Shown here: positions 44,035-55,739 of the stretch, one piece after another
Layout of the letters: each line of letters opens with the position of its first letter
Position numbering within the stretch: the first letter of the stretch is position 1
From: Diplocloster agilis
GTDB lineage: Bacteria > Bacillota > Clostridia > Lachnospirales > Lachnospiraceae
Length of the DNA stretch: 64,000 nt
NCBI RefSeq assembly: GCF_019042275.1
Contig: NZ_JAHQCW010000018.1
Location: 1-64,000 of the forward strand
Direction of reading: 5' to 3'
Program-made: the position numbers and the translations under genes
Notes under the pieces: model-generated
What the model was told of the DNA's origin: nothing
The model's input: the letters and a program-made list of their open reading frames with translations, nothing else
Databases searched by the model: none

Positions 44035-44511
44035 TTAAGCGGAGTGGTACTTGCCGGTCATCGTCCGGATGGTAATCCGGATGATGCCGGTGTTTTTAAC
44101 GGCCGCATCCGGTATGGGAGCCTCCGGCATATGTTCGATATATTTTGCGGCCAGCCGGCAGAGTATCTCGCGTTTCAGGCTGTAGGAATCAACGATCTGC
44201 GCATCGCCGGTTATAATGACGCTTTGATAGGCAGTATCTGCTTTGCAGGGCGTGGGGATGCTGCTGGTCAAAAGCGCGTCCAGCCGGTCGATCTCGAAGC
44301 AGACTTTAGGATTCCGGTTGATATGATCGAGCTTCTGCCCCTGGGAACGGCCGTGAAGATAGATGGCATTTTCGTAGTAGAGAAAGTGCACAGGAGCCGT
44401 GTAAGGATAGCCGTCGTCACAGAGCGTGGTTAAACGCCCTACAAGCTCTTCTGAAAGTAAGGTTTTCATTTCATCCATACTGAGAGGGAATTTTTGCATT
44501 CTGGGCTGCAT
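44035..44511 (-). CDS. Pyridoxamine 5'-phosphate oxidase-like (NimA-type) flavoprotein
   Basis: A 158-residue split-barrel FMN-binding protein of the PNPOx-like group that includes NimA. Blocks: EMKTLLSEELVGRLTTLCDD, GYPYTAPVHFLYYENAIYLH, GRSQGQKLDHINRNPKVCFE and AYQSVIITGDAQIVDSYSLK. ATG 44511 (MQPRM) is chosen since AAAGGAGACAAAAC is directly before it on the minus strand; the longer frame starting at 44538 lacks a site. Members reduce flavin-linked substrates, and NimA gives nitroimidazole tolerance, but nothing here shows a specific substrate. It is convergent to the Hsp70-like gene across the palindrome array. Confidence 0.88.
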   Translation of the reverse strand: MQPRMQKFPLSMDEMKTLLSEELVGRLTTLCDDGYPYTAPVHFLYYENAIYLHGRSQGQKLDHINRNPKVCFEIDRLDALLTSSIPTPCKADTAYQSVIITGDAQIVDSYSLKREILCRLAAKYIEHMPEAPIPDAAVKNTGIIRITIRTMTGKYHSA

Positions 44512-44851
44512 GTTTTGTCTCCTTTCATGAAGCATCACCGAAGATATCCGGGATATCGTACAGCGTCATGGGAAAGTTCTCCTTATTTTATCATAGAACA
44601 CGATAGATTGTGAACTCCAAAACAATATAGGGAATAGCGCAGATAGAAACATTTCCTTAAACTTCGCCGGTATAGAAATTACCGTTTACAGGTATGTGAA
44701 TCCGGTTTTTTGTCTATCATCTTTTAAATAGAAGAAATACTATGGCCATATTCCGTCCAGAGATGAAAACGCCATAAAATCAGGCGGAAGACGGAGCCGG
44801 CCGACGGGAATTAAGAGCAAAAACAGGTTTGAAAAATTATAAAAATAAAGC
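44512..44851. other. Intergenic region upstream of rpoB
   Basis: This 340-bp divergent gap between the flavoprotein gene and the rpoB promoter is AT-rich. I see no gene or clear RNA element in it. Confidence 0.4.
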
Positions 44852-44880
44852 TTGACACAAAAAATTCCCTGTGTTATCAT
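44852..44880 (+). promoter_or_regulatory. Promoter of rpoBC
   Basis: TTGACA (44852-44857), 17-bp spacer, TATCAT (44875-44880). A leader of about 105 nt follows in which ATGCC and AGGCAT (about 44920-44965) could close a hairpin. Confidence 0.85.
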
Positions 44881-44992
44881 GAAAAATGCACTATTGTGGT
44901 GACATATGCCTTCTATCTCTATGCCCTTTTGGAGGTGTATTGGTAGTACCAGGAAAACAGGCATTTAAAAATAAGCAAGGGGTGAAACGTCA

Positions 44993-47900
44993 ATGGAGAA
45001 AAACAGAATACGTCCGATGCAAAGCGGCAGGAACGTCCGGATGAGCTATTCAAAACAAAAAGAAGTTCTGGAAATGCCCAACCTCATTGAAGTTCAGAAG
45101 GACTCTTACCAATGGTTTCTGGACGAAGGTCTGAAAGAAGTTTTTGAAGACATCTCTCCAATCGCTGATTACAGCGGTCAGTTGAGCTTGGAATTCGTAG
45201 ATTTCGTTTTGTGCGAAGACGATGTGAAATATTCCATCGAAGAGTGCAAAGAGCGGGATGCTACTTATGCGGCGCCCTTAAAGGTCCGCGTGCGACTCTA
45301 TAATAAAGAGAACGACGAGATCAACGAGCATGAGATTTTCATGGGTGATCTTCCTCTCATGACAGAAAACGGAACCTTCATTATCAATGGAGCGGAACGT
45401 GTTATTGTCAGCCAGTTGGTTCGTTCTCCCGGCATTTACTATGCGATCGGTCACGATAAGATCGGAAAAAGACTGTATTCTGCCACTGTGATTCCCAACC
45501 GTGGAGCATGGCTGGAATATGAGACAGACTCCAATGATGTTTTCTATGTCCGCGTGGACAGAACCAGAAAGGTGCCCGTAACCGTACTGGTGCGTGCGCT
45601 GGGATTCGGCACCAATGCGGAGATTATAGATCTGTTCGGTGAGGAACCGAAAATATTGGCTACATTGACGAAAGATACTGCTGAAAATTATCAGGAGGGT
45701 CTCTTAGAGTTATACAAAAAGATCCGTCCCGGCGAACCCCTGGCTGTTGAAAGCGCAGAAAGCCTTATCACCAGTATGTTCTTCGACCCCAGAAGATACG
45801 ACCTGGCGAAAGTCGGCAGATATAAATTCAATAAAAAGCTGGCGCTCAAAAACCGGATCAGAGGAAAGGTTCTGGCTGAGGATGTAGTGGATGTCAACAC
45901 CGGAGAGATTCTGGCGGAAGCCGGCATGGAAGTTACCCGCAGCCTGGCGGACGATATCCAGAATGCCGCGGTTCCCTTCGTGTGGATGCAGGGGGAAGAG
46001 CGCAATGTAAAAATCCTCTCCAATATGATGGTGGACATCACCAATTTTGTGGATGTAAAACCGAAAGAAGTAGGAATTACAGAATTAGTATACTACCCGG
46101 TATTGAAAAAAATACTGGAAGAAAATAGCGATTTGGAAGATATTAAGGAAGCGATCCGCAAGAATGTGCATGAACTGATTCCGAAGCACATTACGAAGGA
46201 GGATATCCTGGCTTCCATCAATTACAATATGCATCTGGAGCATGGCTTCGGAAATGACGACGATATCGACCATTTGGGCAACCGTCGTATCCGCGCCGTG
46301 GGCGAGCTGCTTCAGAACCAGTACCGGATCGGTCTGTCCAGACTGGAACGTGTGGTGCGGGAGCGTATGACGACCCAGGATCTGGAGGGGATCTCTCCCC
46401 AGTCCTTAATCAATATCAAACCGGTGACCGCGTCTGTGAAGGAATTCTTCGGAAGTTCCCAGCTGTCCCAGTTCATGGATCAGAATAACCCGCTGGGTGA
46501 GCTGACTCATAAGAGACGTCTGTCTGCATTGGGGCCGGGCGGCCTTTCCAGAGACCGTGCCGGATTTGAGGTCCGTGACGTACACTATTCCCATTACGGA
46601 AGAATGTGCCCCATCGAGACGCCTGAAGGTCCGAACATCGGATTGATCAACTCTCTTGCAACCTATGCAAGAATTAATGAATATGGTTTTATCGAAGCTC
46701 CTTACCGGAAAATCGATAAGAGCGACAAGCAGAACCCCATCGTCACCGAGGAAGTAGTCTACATGACCGCGGACGAGGAGGACAATTACCATGTGGCGCA
46801 GGCCAATGAGCCTCTGGACGCCGACGGACATTTCATCCATAAGTCGGTATCCGGCCGTTACCGCGAGGAGACGCAGGAATACGAGAGAAGCATGTTCGAT
46901 TACATGGACGTATCCCCGAAGATGGTATTCTCCGTGGCTACCGCGCTGATCCCTTTCCTGGAAAATGATGATGCTAACCGTGCGCTGATGGGTTCCAACA
47001 TGCAGCGTCAGGCGGTGCCGCTGCTGACTACGGAAGCCCCGATCGTGGGTACCGGTATGGAAGCTAAGACGGCGGCCGACTCCGGTGTCTGCGCGATCGC
47101 GAAGCATGCCGGCGTGGTGGAGCGCTCTGTTTCCAACGAAGTGGTGGTAAAATGCGATGATGGGACCAGAGATGTCTATCATCTGACCAAATTCTCCAGA
47201 AGTAACCAGAGTAACTGCTATAACCAAAGACCCGTGGTATTCAAGGGTGACCGGGTAGAAGTAGGGGATATCCTGGCGGACGGACCGTCCACCAACAATG
47301 GAGAAATCGCGCTGGGCAAGAATCCGCTGATTGGATTCATGACCTGGGAAGGTTATAACTACGAGGACGCCGTCCTGTTGAGCGAGCGTCTGGTACAGGA
47401 AGATGTATATACTTCTGTCCATATCGAAGAATATGAGGCGGAAGCCAGAGATACAAAGCTGGGGCCGGAAGAGATCACCAGAGATGTTCCGGGCGTCGGC
47501 GATGATGCGTTAAAGGATCTGGATGAGAGAGGTATTATCCGGATCGGCGCCGAGGTACGTGCGGGAGATATCCTGGTCGGTAAGGTTACCCCTAAGGGAG
47601 AGACCGAGCTGACCGCTGAGGAACGGCTTCTGCGGGCGATCTTCGGTGAGAAAGCAAGAGAAGTCAGGGATACTTCCCTGAAGGTTCCCCACGGCGAGTA
47701 CGGTATCGTTGTGGATGCCAAGGTATTTACCAGAGAAAACGGCGATGAATTATCTCCGGGAGTGAATCAGGCGGTGCGGATTTACATCGCGCAGAAGAGA
47801 AAGATCTCCGTCGGCGATAAGATGGCAGGCCGTCACGGTAACAAGGGTGTGGTTTCCCGTATACTTCCGGTGGAGGATATGCCTTTCCTGCCCAACGGAC

Positions 47901-48835
47901 GCCCCTTGGACATCGTATTGAACCCTCTGGGCGTGCCTTCCCGTATGAACATCGGACAGGTTTTGGAGATCCATTTAAGCCTGGCCGCAAAAGCGCTGGG
48001 ATTCAAGATCGCGACGCCAGTATTCGACGGAGCGAATGAAAATGATATTATGGATACGCTGGAACTGGCCAATGACTATGTCAATCTGAGCTGGGATGAG
48101 TTTAAGGAGAAGCATGGAGATGAGCTTTTGCCGGATGTGCTGGATTATCTCTATGAAAACCGCGCTCACAGGAGCGAGTGGAAAGGTGTTCCGATCTCCA
48201 GAGACGGTAAAGTCCGTCTGCGGGACGGCCGGACCGGTGAATTCTTCGACAGTGCGGTAACGATCGGACACATGCACTACCTGAAGCTCCATCACCTGGT
48301 AGACGATAAGATCCATGCCCGTTCCACAGGCCCTTACTCCCTGGTTACGCAGCAGCCTCTGGGCGGAAAAGCTCAGTTCGGCGGACAGCGTTTCGGTGAG
48401 ATGGAAGTTTGGGCGCTGGAAGCATATGGCGCCTCCTATACCCTGCAGGAAATCCTGACTGTGAAGTCGGATGATGTGGTAGGCCGTGTGAAGACTTACG
48501 AAGCGATCATCAAGGGCGACAACATCCCTGAACCCGGAATTCCGGAGTCCTTCAAGGTTCTGTTAAAAGAGCTGCAGTCCCTGGGCCTGGATGTCCGCGT
48601 ACTGCGCGATGACAAGACCGAAGTGGAGATTATGGAAAGCACCGAGTACGGTGAGACAGATTTGCATTCAATCATTGAAGGCGACAACGGATTTGAGCCC
48701 GCTGCCAATGAATCCTTAGGCGAGTACGGATTCAGCAAGCAGGAATTTGATGATGGAGAGCTGGTAGACGTCGAGGAAGAGGAAGAGGATGAAGAAGAAC
48801 TGTTCGAAATCGACGAAATCCTTGACGAAGAATAG
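44993..48835 (+). CDS. rpoB: RNA polymerase beta subunit
   Basis: The catalytic beta subunit, 1280 residues. Recognisable sections: [20 protein letters not shown] at the N-terminus, rifampicin region [20 protein letters not shown] and [20 protein letters not shown] with wild-type residues, [40 protein letters not shown] and [20 protein letters not shown]. The C-terminus adds an acidic tail ([20 protein letters not shown]), often seen in clostridial RpoB. CAAGGGGTGAAACGTCA precedes ATG 44993. It has its own promoter, unlike the common arrangement behind rplL. Confidence 0.98.
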   Translation: MEKNRIRPMQSGRNVRMSYSKQKEVLEMPNLIEVQKDSYQWFLDEGLKEVFEDISPIADYSGQLSLEFVDFVLCEDDVKYSIEECKERDATYAAPLKVRVRLYNKENDEINEHEIFMGDLPLMTENGTFIINGAERVIVSQLVRSPGIYYAIGHDKIGKRLYSATVIPNRGAWLEYETDSNDVFYVRVDRTRKVPVTVLVRALGFGTNAEIIDLFGEEPKILATLTKDTAENYQEGLLELYKKIRPGEPLAVESAESLITSMFFDPRRYDLAKVGRYKFNKKLALKNRIRGKVLAEDVVDVNTGEILAEAGMEVTRSLADDIQNAAVPFVWMQGEERNVKILSNMMVDITNFVDVKPKEVGITELVYYPVLKKILEENSDLEDIKEAIRKNVHELIPKHITKEDILASINYNMHLEHGFGNDDDIDHLGNRRIRAVGELLQNQYRIGLSRLERVVRERMTTQDLEGISPQSLINIKPVTASVKEFFGSSQLSQFMDQNNPLGELTHKRRLSALGPGGLSRDRAGFEVRDVHYSHYGRMCPIETPEGPNIGLINSLATYARINEYGFIEAPYRKIDKSDKQNPIVTEEVVYMTADEEDNYHVAQANEPLDADGHFIHKSVSGRYREETQEYERSMFDYMDVSPKMVFSVATALIPFLENDDANRALMGSNMQRQAVPLLTTEAPIVGTGMEAKTAADSGVCAIAKHAGVVERSVSNEVVVKCDDGTRDVYHLTKFSRSNQSNCYNQRPVVFKGDRVEVGDILADGPSTNNGEIALGKNPLIGFMTWEGYNYEDAVLLSERLVQEDVYTSVHIEEYEAEARDTKLGPEEITRDVPGVGDDALKDLDERGIIRIGAEVRAGDILVGKVTPKGETELTAEERLLRAIFGEKAREVRDTSLKVPHGEYGIVVDAKVFTRENGDELSPGVNQAVRIYIAQKRKISVGDKMAGRHGNKGVVSRILPVEDMPFLPNGRPLDIVLNPLGVPSRMNIGQVLEIHLSLAAKALGFKIATPVFDGANENDIMDTLELANDYVNLSWDEFKEKHGDELLPDVLDYLYENRAHRSEWKGVPISRDGKVRLRDGRTGEFFDSAVTIGHMHYLKLHHLVDDKIHARSTGPYSLVTQQPLGGKAQFGGQRFGEMEVWALEAYGASYTLQEILTVKSDDVVGRVKTYEAIIKGDNIPEPGIPESFKVLLKELQSLGLDVRVLRDDKTEVEIMESTEYGETDLHSIIEGDNGFEPAANESLGEYGFSKQEFDDGELVDVEEEEEDEEELFEIDEILDEE

Positions 48836-48851
48836 AAGGAGGTACCCATAA

Positions 48852-51800
48852 ATGCCGGAAACGACAAGCAGTGAAGCATATCAACCGATGACCTTTGATG
48901 CGATTCGAATCGGATTAGCGTCTCCCGAGAAGATCCGGGAATGGTCCAGAGGTGAAGTGAAAAAACCGGAAACAATCAATTACAGAACATTGAAACCGGA
49001 AAAAGACGGCTTGTTTTGTGAAAGAATTTTCGGGCCCAGCAAAGACTGGGAGTGCCATTGTGGTAAATACAAGAAAATCAGATACAAAGGCGTTGTCTGC
49101 GACCGATGCGGTGTTGAGGTAACCAAAGCATCCGTCCGCCGCGAGCGTATGGGCCACATCGAGCTGGCGGCTCCCGTGTCTCATATCTGGTACTTTAAAG
49201 GAATCCCCAGCCGTATGGGACTGATCCTGGATCTGTCACCCAGAACGCTGGAAAAAGTATTATATTTCGCCTCCTATATCGTATTGGAAAAAGGCGAGAC
49301 CGATCTGCAGTACAAACAGGTCCTGACCGAGAAAGAATTCCAGGAGGCCAGGGATAAATACGGCAGCAAGTTCCGTGTCGGCATGGGCGCGGAAGCGATC
49401 AAAGAGCTTCTGGAAGCCATCGATCTGGAAAAAGAAGCCGCCGACCTGAAGAAAGGCTTAAAGGAGTCCACCGGCCAGAAACGCGCCAGAATCATCAAGA
49501 GACTGGAAGTCGTGGAGGCGTTCCGGGAATCCGGAAACCGTCCGGAATGGATGATCATGACAGTGATTCCGGTAATTCCCCCGGATCTGCGTCCTATGGT
49601 ACAGCTGGATGGCGGCCGTTTCGCCACCTCCGACTTAAACGACCTGTACCGCAGAATTATCAACCGGAATAACCGTCTGCAAAGACTTTTGGATCTGGGC
49701 GCTCCGGATATCATCGTCAGAAATGAGAAGAGAATGCTCCAGGAGGCTGTGGACGCTCTGATCGATAACGGCAGAAGAGGCCGTCCGGTAACCGGTCCCG
49801 GTAACCGCGCGCTCAAGTCTCTGTCCGATATGTTAAAGGGTAAATCCGGACGTTTCCGGCAGAACCTGCTGGGCAAACGTGTAGACTACTCCGGGCGTTC
49901 CGTTATCGTGGTGGGACCGGAGCTTAAGATCTATCAGTGCGGTCTGCCCAAAGAAATGGCCATCGAGCTGTTCAAACCTTTCGTTATGAAGGAGCTGGTG
50001 TCCAACGGCACCTCTCACAATATAAAAAATGCCAAGAAGATGGTGGAACGTCTCCAGCCCGAAGTATGGGATGTACTGGAGGAAGTCATCAAAGAGCATC
50101 CGGTTATGTTAAACCGTGCTCCTACGCTGCACCGTCTGGGTATCCAGGCATTTGAGCCGATCCTGGTAGAGGGTAAGGCGATTAAACTGCATCCCCTTGT
50201 ATGTACCGCTTACAACGCGGACTTCGACGGCGACCAGATGGCTGTCCATCTGCCCCTGTCCGTGGAAGCGCAGGCGGAGTGCCGTTTCCTCCTGCTCTCC
50301 CCCAACAACCTGCTGAAACCTTCCGACGGTGGTCCTGTGGCCGTTCCGTCTCAGGATATGGTGCTCGGGATCTACTATCTGACCCAGCACAGACCCGGCG
50401 TGTTAGGGGAAGGCAAGTGCTTTAAGAATGTAAACGAAGCGATCCTTGCTTATGAAAATAAAGCGCTGGATCTGCACGCTATGATCAAAGTCCGAATGAC
50501 GAAGAAGATGCCCGACGGCAGAATCGTCACCGGCAATGTGGAATCGACCCTGGGCCGTTTCCTGTTCAATGAGATCCTGTCTCAGGATCTGGGCTTTGTG
50601 GACCGGAGCATTCCGGAGAACGAGCTGAAGCTGGAAGTGGATTTCCATGTAGGCAAAAAAGGCTTAAAACAGATATTGGAGCGCGTTATCAACACCCACG
50701 GCGCGACCAAGACTGCGGAAGTGCTGGATGATATCAAGGCAATGGGATATAAATATTCTACCCGTGCTGCTATGACGGTATCCATCTCCGACATGACGGT
50801 TCCTCCCCAGAAGCCGGAACTGATCGAAAAAGCGCAGGATACGGTGGATAAGATCACCAAAAACTATAAACGTGGTCTGATTACGGAAGAAGAGCGTTAC
50901 AAAGAAGTAGTTGAGACCTGGAAAAATACAGATGACCAGCTGACCGAAGCACTGCTGTCCGGCCTGGATAAGTATAACAATATCTACATGATGGCCGACT
51001 CCGGAGCCCGTGGTTCCGATAAGCAGATCAAACAGCTGGCAGGAATGCGTGGTCTGATGGCAGATACGACCGGACGTACCATCGAGCTGCCCATCAAGTC
51101 CAATTTCCGTGAAGGTCTGGACGTACTGGAATATTTCATGTCCGCCCATGGAGCCAGAAAGGGTCTGTCCGATACGGCGCTTCGTACCGCTGACTCCGGT
51201 TACCTGACCAGACGTCTGGTAGACGTCTCCCAGGATCTGATTATCCGTGAGGTAGACTGCTGCGAGGGCAAAGAGATCCCGGGCATGTTCGTAAAAGCGT
51301 TCATGGACGGTAAGGAAGAGATCGAAAGCCTGCAGGAGAGAATTACCGGCAGATACGCTGCGGAAACCATCGTGGACGCCGAAGGAAATGTTATTGTAAA
51401 AGCAAACCATATGATTACGCCCAAACGGGCAGCCAATGTGGTGAATAACGGTGTGGATGAGAAGGGCCGGCCTCTTGACAAGGTTAAGATCCGTACGATT
51501 CTGACCTGTAAATCCCATATCGGTATCTGCGCGAAGTGCTACGGCGCCAACATGGCGACCGGAGAAGCCGTTCAGGTCGGTGAGGCGGTCGGTATTATCG
51601 CCGCTCAGTCCATCGGCGAGCCCGGTACACAGCTGACCATGCGTACGTTCCATACGGGCGGTGTGGCCGGTGATGATATCACACAGGGTCTTCCCCGTGT
51701 CGAGGAGCTTTTCGAGGCCAGAAAGCCGAAGGGCCTCGCGATTATCTCCGAGTTCGCAGGCATCGCCACCATTAAAGATACCAAGAAGAAACGTGAGATC

Positions 51801-52487
51801 GTCGTCAGCAATAACGACACCGGCGAGTCCAAAACCTATCTGATCCCTTACGGTTCCAGAATCAAGGTGACAGACGGCCAGGAACTGGAAGCCGGAGATG
51901 AGCTGACCGAAGGTAGCGTAAATCCCCACGACCTGTTAAAGATCAAGGGCGTCCGCGCGGTTCAGGATTATATGATCCAGGAAGTACAAAGAGTTTACCG
52001 CCTGCAGGGTGTGGAAATCAATGATAAGCATATCGAAGTCATCGTCCGCCAGATGCTTAAGAAGGTCCGTATCGAGAATAACGGAGACGCGGAATTCCTT
52101 CCGGGTACCATGGTTGACGTGCTGGATTACGATGAGATGAACCAGAAGCTGACGGAAGAGGGCAAAGAGCCCGCGGAAGGCAAGCAGATCATGCTGGGTA
52201 TCACCAAAGCATCCCTGGCGACGAATTCCTTCCTGTCGGCAGCATCCTTCCAGGAGACCACCAAGGTTCTGACCGAGGCGGCGATCAAGGGCAAGGTTGA
52301 TCCGCTGATCGGATTGAAGGAAAATGTTATCATCGGTAAGTTAATCCCCGCGGGTACCGGCATGAAGCGTTATCGGAACGTGAAGCTGGACTGCGATATG
52401 GATGAGTATGATGATATCGAGTTGTCTGAAGATTATGAGGAACTGGAAGAGATCGAGGAAGAATTGATCTCTGTAGAGGAAGAATAA
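48852..52487 (+). CDS. rpoC: RNA polymerase beta' subunit
   Basis: The 1211-residue beta' subunit. The N-terminal zinc site is [20 protein letters not shown]. The active-site motif is [16 protein letters not shown] with the three Asp for Mg. The second zinc site is [13 protein letters not shown], and the trigger loop region is [40 protein letters not shown]. It begins 16 bp after rpoB with GAAGGAGGTACCC and is followed by a terminator. The acidic tail ([20 protein letters not shown]) is similar to that of RpoB. No rpsL follows in this window. Confidence 0.98.
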   Translation: MPETTSSEAYQPMTFDAIRIGLASPEKIREWSRGEVKKPETINYRTLKPEKDGLFCERIFGPSKDWECHCGKYKKIRYKGVVCDRCGVEVTKASVRRERMGHIELAAPVSHIWYFKGIPSRMGLILDLSPRTLEKVLYFASYIVLEKGETDLQYKQVLTEKEFQEARDKYGSKFRVGMGAEAIKELLEAIDLEKEAADLKKGLKESTGQKRARIIKRLEVVEAFRESGNRPEWMIMTVIPVIPPDLRPMVQLDGGRFATSDLNDLYRRIINRNNRLQRLLDLGAPDIIVRNEKRMLQEAVDALIDNGRRGRPVTGPGNRALKSLSDMLKGKSGRFRQNLLGKRVDYSGRSVIVVGPELKIYQCGLPKEMAIELFKPFVMKELVSNGTSHNIKNAKKMVERLQPEVWDVLEEVIKEHPVMLNRAPTLHRLGIQAFEPILVEGKAIKLHPLVCTAYNADFDGDQMAVHLPLSVEAQAECRFLLLSPNNLLKPSDGGPVAVPSQDMVLGIYYLTQHRPGVLGEGKCFKNVNEAILAYENKALDLHAMIKVRMTKKMPDGRIVTGNVESTLGRFLFNEILSQDLGFVDRSIPENELKLEVDFHVGKKGLKQILERVINTHGATKTAEVLDDIKAMGYKYSTRAAMTVSISDMTVPPQKPELIEKAQDTVDKITKNYKRGLITEEERYKEVVETWKNTDDQLTEALLSGLDKYNNIYMMADSGARGSDKQIKQLAGMRGLMADTTGRTIELPIKSNFREGLDVLEYFMSAHGARKGLSDTALRTADSGYLTRRLVDVSQDLIIREVDCCEGKEIPGMFVKAFMDGKEEIESLQERITGRYAAETIVDAEGNVIVKANHMITPKRAANVVNNGVDEKGRPLDKVKIRTILTCKSHIGICAKCYGANMATGEAVQVGEAVGIIAAQSIGEPGTQLTMRTFHTGGVAGDDITQGLPRVEELFEARKPKGLAIISEFAGIATIKDTKKKREIVVSNNDTGESKTYLIPYGSRIKVTDGQELEAGDELTEGSVNPHDLLKIKGVRAVQDYMIQEVQRVYRLQGVEINDKHIEVIVRQMLKKVRIENNGDAEFLPGTMVDVLDYDEMNQKLTEEGKEPAEGKQIMLGITKASLATNSFLSAASFQETTKVLTEAAIKGKVDPLIGLKENVIIGKLIPAGTGMKRYRNVKLDCDMDEYDDIELSEDYEELEEIEEELISVEEE

Positions 52488-52493
52488 ATAGAT

Positions 52494-52534
52494 CCGGCCG
52501 GAATCCGCTGATGCGGGGAACGGCCGGTTTTTTT
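52494..52534 (+). terminator. Intrinsic terminator after rpoC
   Basis: CCGGCCG (52494-52500) pairs with CGGCCGG (52521-52527), followed by a T7-8 run. It ends the rpoBC operon just before the long inverted repeat. Confidence 0.9.
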
Positions 52535-52581
52535 GCGAGGGCCGGGAGGAGAGCGAAACGGCGCTGCCTTGCGGGTGCGGG

Positions 52582-53005
52582 CGTGCTAACTTAGCGTTCT
52601 TCCTGAGGGGCTTCGCATGTCCGCTGCTTAGAGCCTGGAACCGCGGGCGGTATACAGGGACGCTCCGGGCGGCCGGGTTCTTTTGTATCTCCCTGAGAGC
52701 GCGGAGGGCTTGCGCTGGTATCCGCTAAGGGGAATCGAAAAGCCGGGTTCAGGAACCGAGCCTATTCACCAGGAACACGTGATGTGTTCCCGGTTCAGAG
52801 GCTCTTGCCCGTCGGACGTGAAGTCCGCCGGTCATCCTGAACCCGGCTTTCCGATTCCCCAAAGCGGATACACAGCCGCCCTATGCGCTCCCAGGGAGAT
52901 ACAAAAGACCCCGGCCGCCCGGAGCGTCCCCGGATACCGCCCGCGGTTCCAAGCCCTAAGCAGCGGGCCTACGAAGCCCCCGGGAAGAACACTAAGTTAG
53001 TGCGA
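52582..53005. repeat. Long inverted repeat family, copy C (complete)
   Basis: The left arm (about 52582-52756) and right arm (about 52828-53005) are reverse complements, for example GGAACCGCGGGCGGTAT against ATACCGCCCGCGGTTCC with one mismatch. The outer arm modules differ from copy B (GGAACCGCGG replaces AAGGCAGGAATGCG) while staying self-complementary. The loop (about 52757-52827) differs from copy B at about one base. Only low-quality frames cross it. Confidence 0.95.
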
Positions 53006-53011
53006 CAGCCT

Positions 53012-53210
53012 CTGGTGAATAGGCCCGGTCATCCTGAACCCGGCTTTCCGATTCCACTTAGCGGTCACCAGCACAAGCCCACCGTGCTCCCGGGGAGACA
53101 CAAAAGAAACCGGCTGGAGACACATAAGAATCCGGCTGCAGGGAGCATTCCGGGACACCGATACACACACCGGCCCTGAACAGTGGACATACCCCAACCC
53201 GAGAAAGACT
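53012..53210. repeat. Long inverted repeat family, copy D (degenerate right arm)
   Basis: A second right-arm-type stretch next to copy C: GTGAATAGGC (inverted loop edge), CCGGTCATCCTGAACCCGGC, then ATTCCACTTAGCG, CTCCCGGGGAGACACAAAAG and CGGGACACCGATAC. The block with GGAGACACA is repeated twice (53094-53105 and 53116-53125). A left arm is missing, so it looks like a broken or nested copy. Confidence 0.8.
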
Positions 53211-53407
53211 CTCAAAAACGGCCGGGGGCTTTTTTTATTTTATGGAAAAGTGTTCCTATGGAATAAAAAGAATAGGAAGATGCTGTTTGCACTTTTGTCT
53301 ATAAATGACAAAAAAATAAACATTTCGGATAAAAATAGGCATATATAACCAAAAGCCAATCTTCTATAATGACATTATCGATTGAAACAAGTATAGGAGG
53401 AACAGGG

Positions 53408-54766
53408 ATGAAAAGAAAAATATTAGCACTTTTGCTGGGGGTGGCAATGGCGGTTACGGCCGCGGGCTGCAAAGGATCAGACGATGCGGCGGCCGGTACG
53501 GGTAAAGCTACTGCGGACGCTGCCGAAAAGGGAAATGACGCGGATGCGACGGGAGCCGGTGAAGACAAGCCGGAGACGGTTCTTACCTTCATGGCCGTGG
53601 GTGGCTCCAATGAGCAGGCGTTTACCGATGTGGTTACAGCCGCCGCCGATCTTTTCAATGCGGGCAATGACTTTAACGCGAAGATCGAGCTGGAGTGGTA
53701 TGAAAATGAGCAGTATAAGACAAAGCTCGCTACCCTTATGACCCAGAATGATGTGACGGATATCTTCTTCACCTGGGAGGCTGGCTTCATGGAGGATTAT
53801 GTGAACAGCGGCAAGGTGTATTCTCTCAGTGAAGGACTGAACGCTGACAGCGAATGGATGGGACGCTTCAATGACGGTGTCTTTGATGCGGTTACTTTTG
53901 ATAGCCAGATTTATGCGGTTCCCATGGGCCAGGCGATTGTACCGGTTTACTACAACACCCAAATGTTCATGGATAATAACGTGGAGGTCCCCACGACCTG
54001 GGAGGAGTTCATGAATGCGGTCAAGACCTTTAAGGACGCGGGGGTGGTTCCGGTCTCCATGGCCTGCCAGGATGCTTGGGTACCCGGACAGCTGCTGCTG
54101 GAATTATCCGGCGGAGCCGCGGGCAAGGAACTGTTCGACGACATCGTAACCGGCAAAACCACCTGGGATGATCCCCGCTATGTGGAAACCGGAGAATTGC
54201 TCCAGGAGATGGTGACGGCCGGCGCATTCCCGGAAAGCTTCTTGGGACTTGCCTATGATGAAGGAAGAAGCCTGTTCACAAGCCAGAAAGCGGCTATGTA
54301 CCCCATGGGAACCTGGGATACGTCGGCGGTGATCGAGGGGATGGGCGGCACGGATCATATAGGGGTATTCCTGCTTCCGGCAAAGAACCCGGAATACGGC
54401 GACGTACATATCGCGTCTGTGGAGAAGTTATTCGCGGTCAGCGAAAAGTGTGAAAACAAAGAAGCGGCAATGGCGTTCCTGAAATTGTTATCCGATCCTA
54501 AGATCCAGGAAAAATACATAGTGGACTGTGGAGCGCTCTCCGCCACAAATCTGCAGATCGACGAATCTAAGGTAGATCCGGTAACCGCTCAGATTATGAA
54601 GCTCCAGGGACAGGTGAAAAAAGCCCTCACTCCCATGGACCGGCAGTTCGGGGCAAATGTGGGAGGAGAATTTAATAATATCTCTCTGGCCATCGCCGGA
54701 GGCAAAGATGCAAAGGAACAGTTCACGGCACTGCAAAAATATGCGGAGCAGGAAGCCGAGCAGTAA
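53408..54766 (+). CDS. ABC transporter sugar-binding lipoprotein
   Basis: An extracellular solute-binding protein (family 1) of a carbohydrate ABC importer, 452 residues from ATG 53408 (an upstream ATG at 53369 lacks a ribosome site; AGGAGGAACAGGG serves 53408). The signal peptide KRKILALLLGVAMAVTAAGC ends in a lipobox with Cys near residue 21, followed by an Ala/Asp/Gly-rich linker. The body has LTFMAVGGSNEQAFTDVVTA, GKVYSLSEGLNADSEWMGRF, AVPMGQAIVPVYYNTQMFMD and MYPMGTWDTSAVIEGMGG, typical of oligosaccharide binders. Two permease genes follow; no ATPase gene is adjacent, so a shared MsmK-type ATPase is probably used. Confidence 0.93.
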   Translation: MKRKILALLLGVAMAVTAAGCKGSDDAAAGTGKATADAAEKGNDADATGAGEDKPETVLTFMAVGGSNEQAFTDVVTAAADLFNAGNDFNAKIELEWYENEQYKTKLATLMTQNDVTDIFFTWEAGFMEDYVNSGKVYSLSEGLNADSEWMGRFNDGVFDAVTFDSQIYAVPMGQAIVPVYYNTQMFMDNNVEVPTTWEEFMNAVKTFKDAGVVPVSMACQDAWVPGQLLLELSGGAAGKELFDDIVTGKTTWDDPRYVETGELLQEMVTAGAFPESFLGLAYDEGRSLFTSQKAAMYPMGTWDTSAVIEGMGGTDHIGVFLLPAKNPEYGDVHIASVEKLFAVSEKCENKEAAMAFLKLLSDPKIQEKYIVDCGALSATNLQIDESKVDPVTAQIMKLQGQVKKALTPMDRQFGANVGGEFNNISLAIAGGKDAKEQFTALQKYAEQEAEQ

Positions 54767-54782
54767 CAGGCGGTAGAAATGG

Positions 54783-54818
54783 GCCGGCAATCTGTAGTCA
54801 GAACCGCAGATTGCCGGC
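54783..54818 (+). terminator. Hairpin between binding protein and permease genes
   Basis: GCCGGCAATCTG (54783-54794) pairs perfectly with CAGATTGCCGGC (54807-54818), then CTCTTTACC. Such hairpins commonly protect the binding-protein mRNA or attenuate transcription so that the binding protein is made in excess. Confidence 0.75.
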
Positions 54819-54844
54819 TCTCTTTACCGGAAAGGAGAAAAAGG

Positions 54845-55726
54845 ATGGATAAGATCCTCAGCAAAAAAAAATATATTGCATTGTTTGTGGGACCGGCTTT
54901 CCTCATGTATCTATTATTCGGGCTGATTCCGATCCTGTATAATCTTTATTTGAGCCTCTTTAAAACCAATTTATTAGGGGATTCCACTTTTGTGGGGCTG
55001 AAAAATTATATTCACCTGTTTCAGGACCAGTTCTTCCGGCAGGCGGTAGCCAATAACCTGAAGTTCGTACTCGGGTCCTATGCGGCCCACATGCTGCTGG
55101 CACTGCTGTTGTCCAACATTTTATTCCAGAAAATAAAGGGCAGCAGATTGTTCCAAAGTGTTTATTTTATGCCCTCGGTTATATGCGGCACGGCCATCGG
55201 AATGCTGTGGACCTTTATCTACCACCCGGACTTTGGACTGGTAAACGGTTTCCTAAAGGCGGTAGGCCTGGAATCCAGTGTCCGTATCTGGCTGGCGGAT
55301 GAGAAGACGGTAATTCCGGCGCTGATCGTCGTCACTATGTGGCAATTTGTGGGATACCATATGGTGATACAGCTTGCGGGCATGAAGAATATCGACGCGG
55401 TTTTGTATGAGGCGGCTTCGATAGACGGCGCCAGCCGCTGGCAGCAGTTTACCAGAATCACCTTCCCTCTGATGAAGCCTATCCTGAAAATCGATTCGGT
55501 GCTGATCGTAACCGGATCGCTGAAATTATATGATCTGGTGGCCGTAACCACCTCAGGAGGCCCGAATCACGCCAGTGAGGTGTTATCCACCTATATGTTT
55601 ACCCAGGGATTCAAAGCCTTGAAATTCGGTTATTCCAGTACGATCGCCACCATGCTGCTGGTATTGTGTATCGGCGCGACGCTGATCATCAACCTGGTAT
55701 TCTCCGGCAAAAAAACGGATTACTAG
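54845..55726 (+). CDS. ABC sugar transporter permease, MalF type
   Basis: A 293-residue inner-membrane permease with about six helices (YIALFVGPAFLMYLLFGLIP at the start). The binding-protein-dependent transport motif is YEAASIDGASRWQQFTRITF (EAA loop, Gly-x-x-x-x-x-x-x-Pro-like), which docks to the ATPase. ATG 54845 is chosen over the longer frame at 54779 because GGAAAGGAGAAAAAGG serves it and the longer frame covers the hairpin. It is followed by the second permease after 13 bp. Confidence 0.93.
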   Translation: MDKILSKKKYIALFVGPAFLMYLLFGLIPILYNLYLSLFKTNLLGDSTFVGLKNYIHLFQDQFFRQAVANNLKFVLGSYAAHMLLALLLSNILFQKIKGSRLFQSVYFMPSVICGTAIGMLWTFIYHPDFGLVNGFLKAVGLESSVRIWLADEKTVIPALIVVTMWQFVGYHMVIQLAGMKNIDAVLYEAASIDGASRWQQFTRITFPLMKPILKIDSVLIVTGSLKLYDLVAVTTSGGPNHASEVLSTYMFTQGFKALKFGYSSTIATMLLVLCIGATLIINLVFSGKKTDY

Positions 55727-55739
55727 GCGGGAGGAAAGT

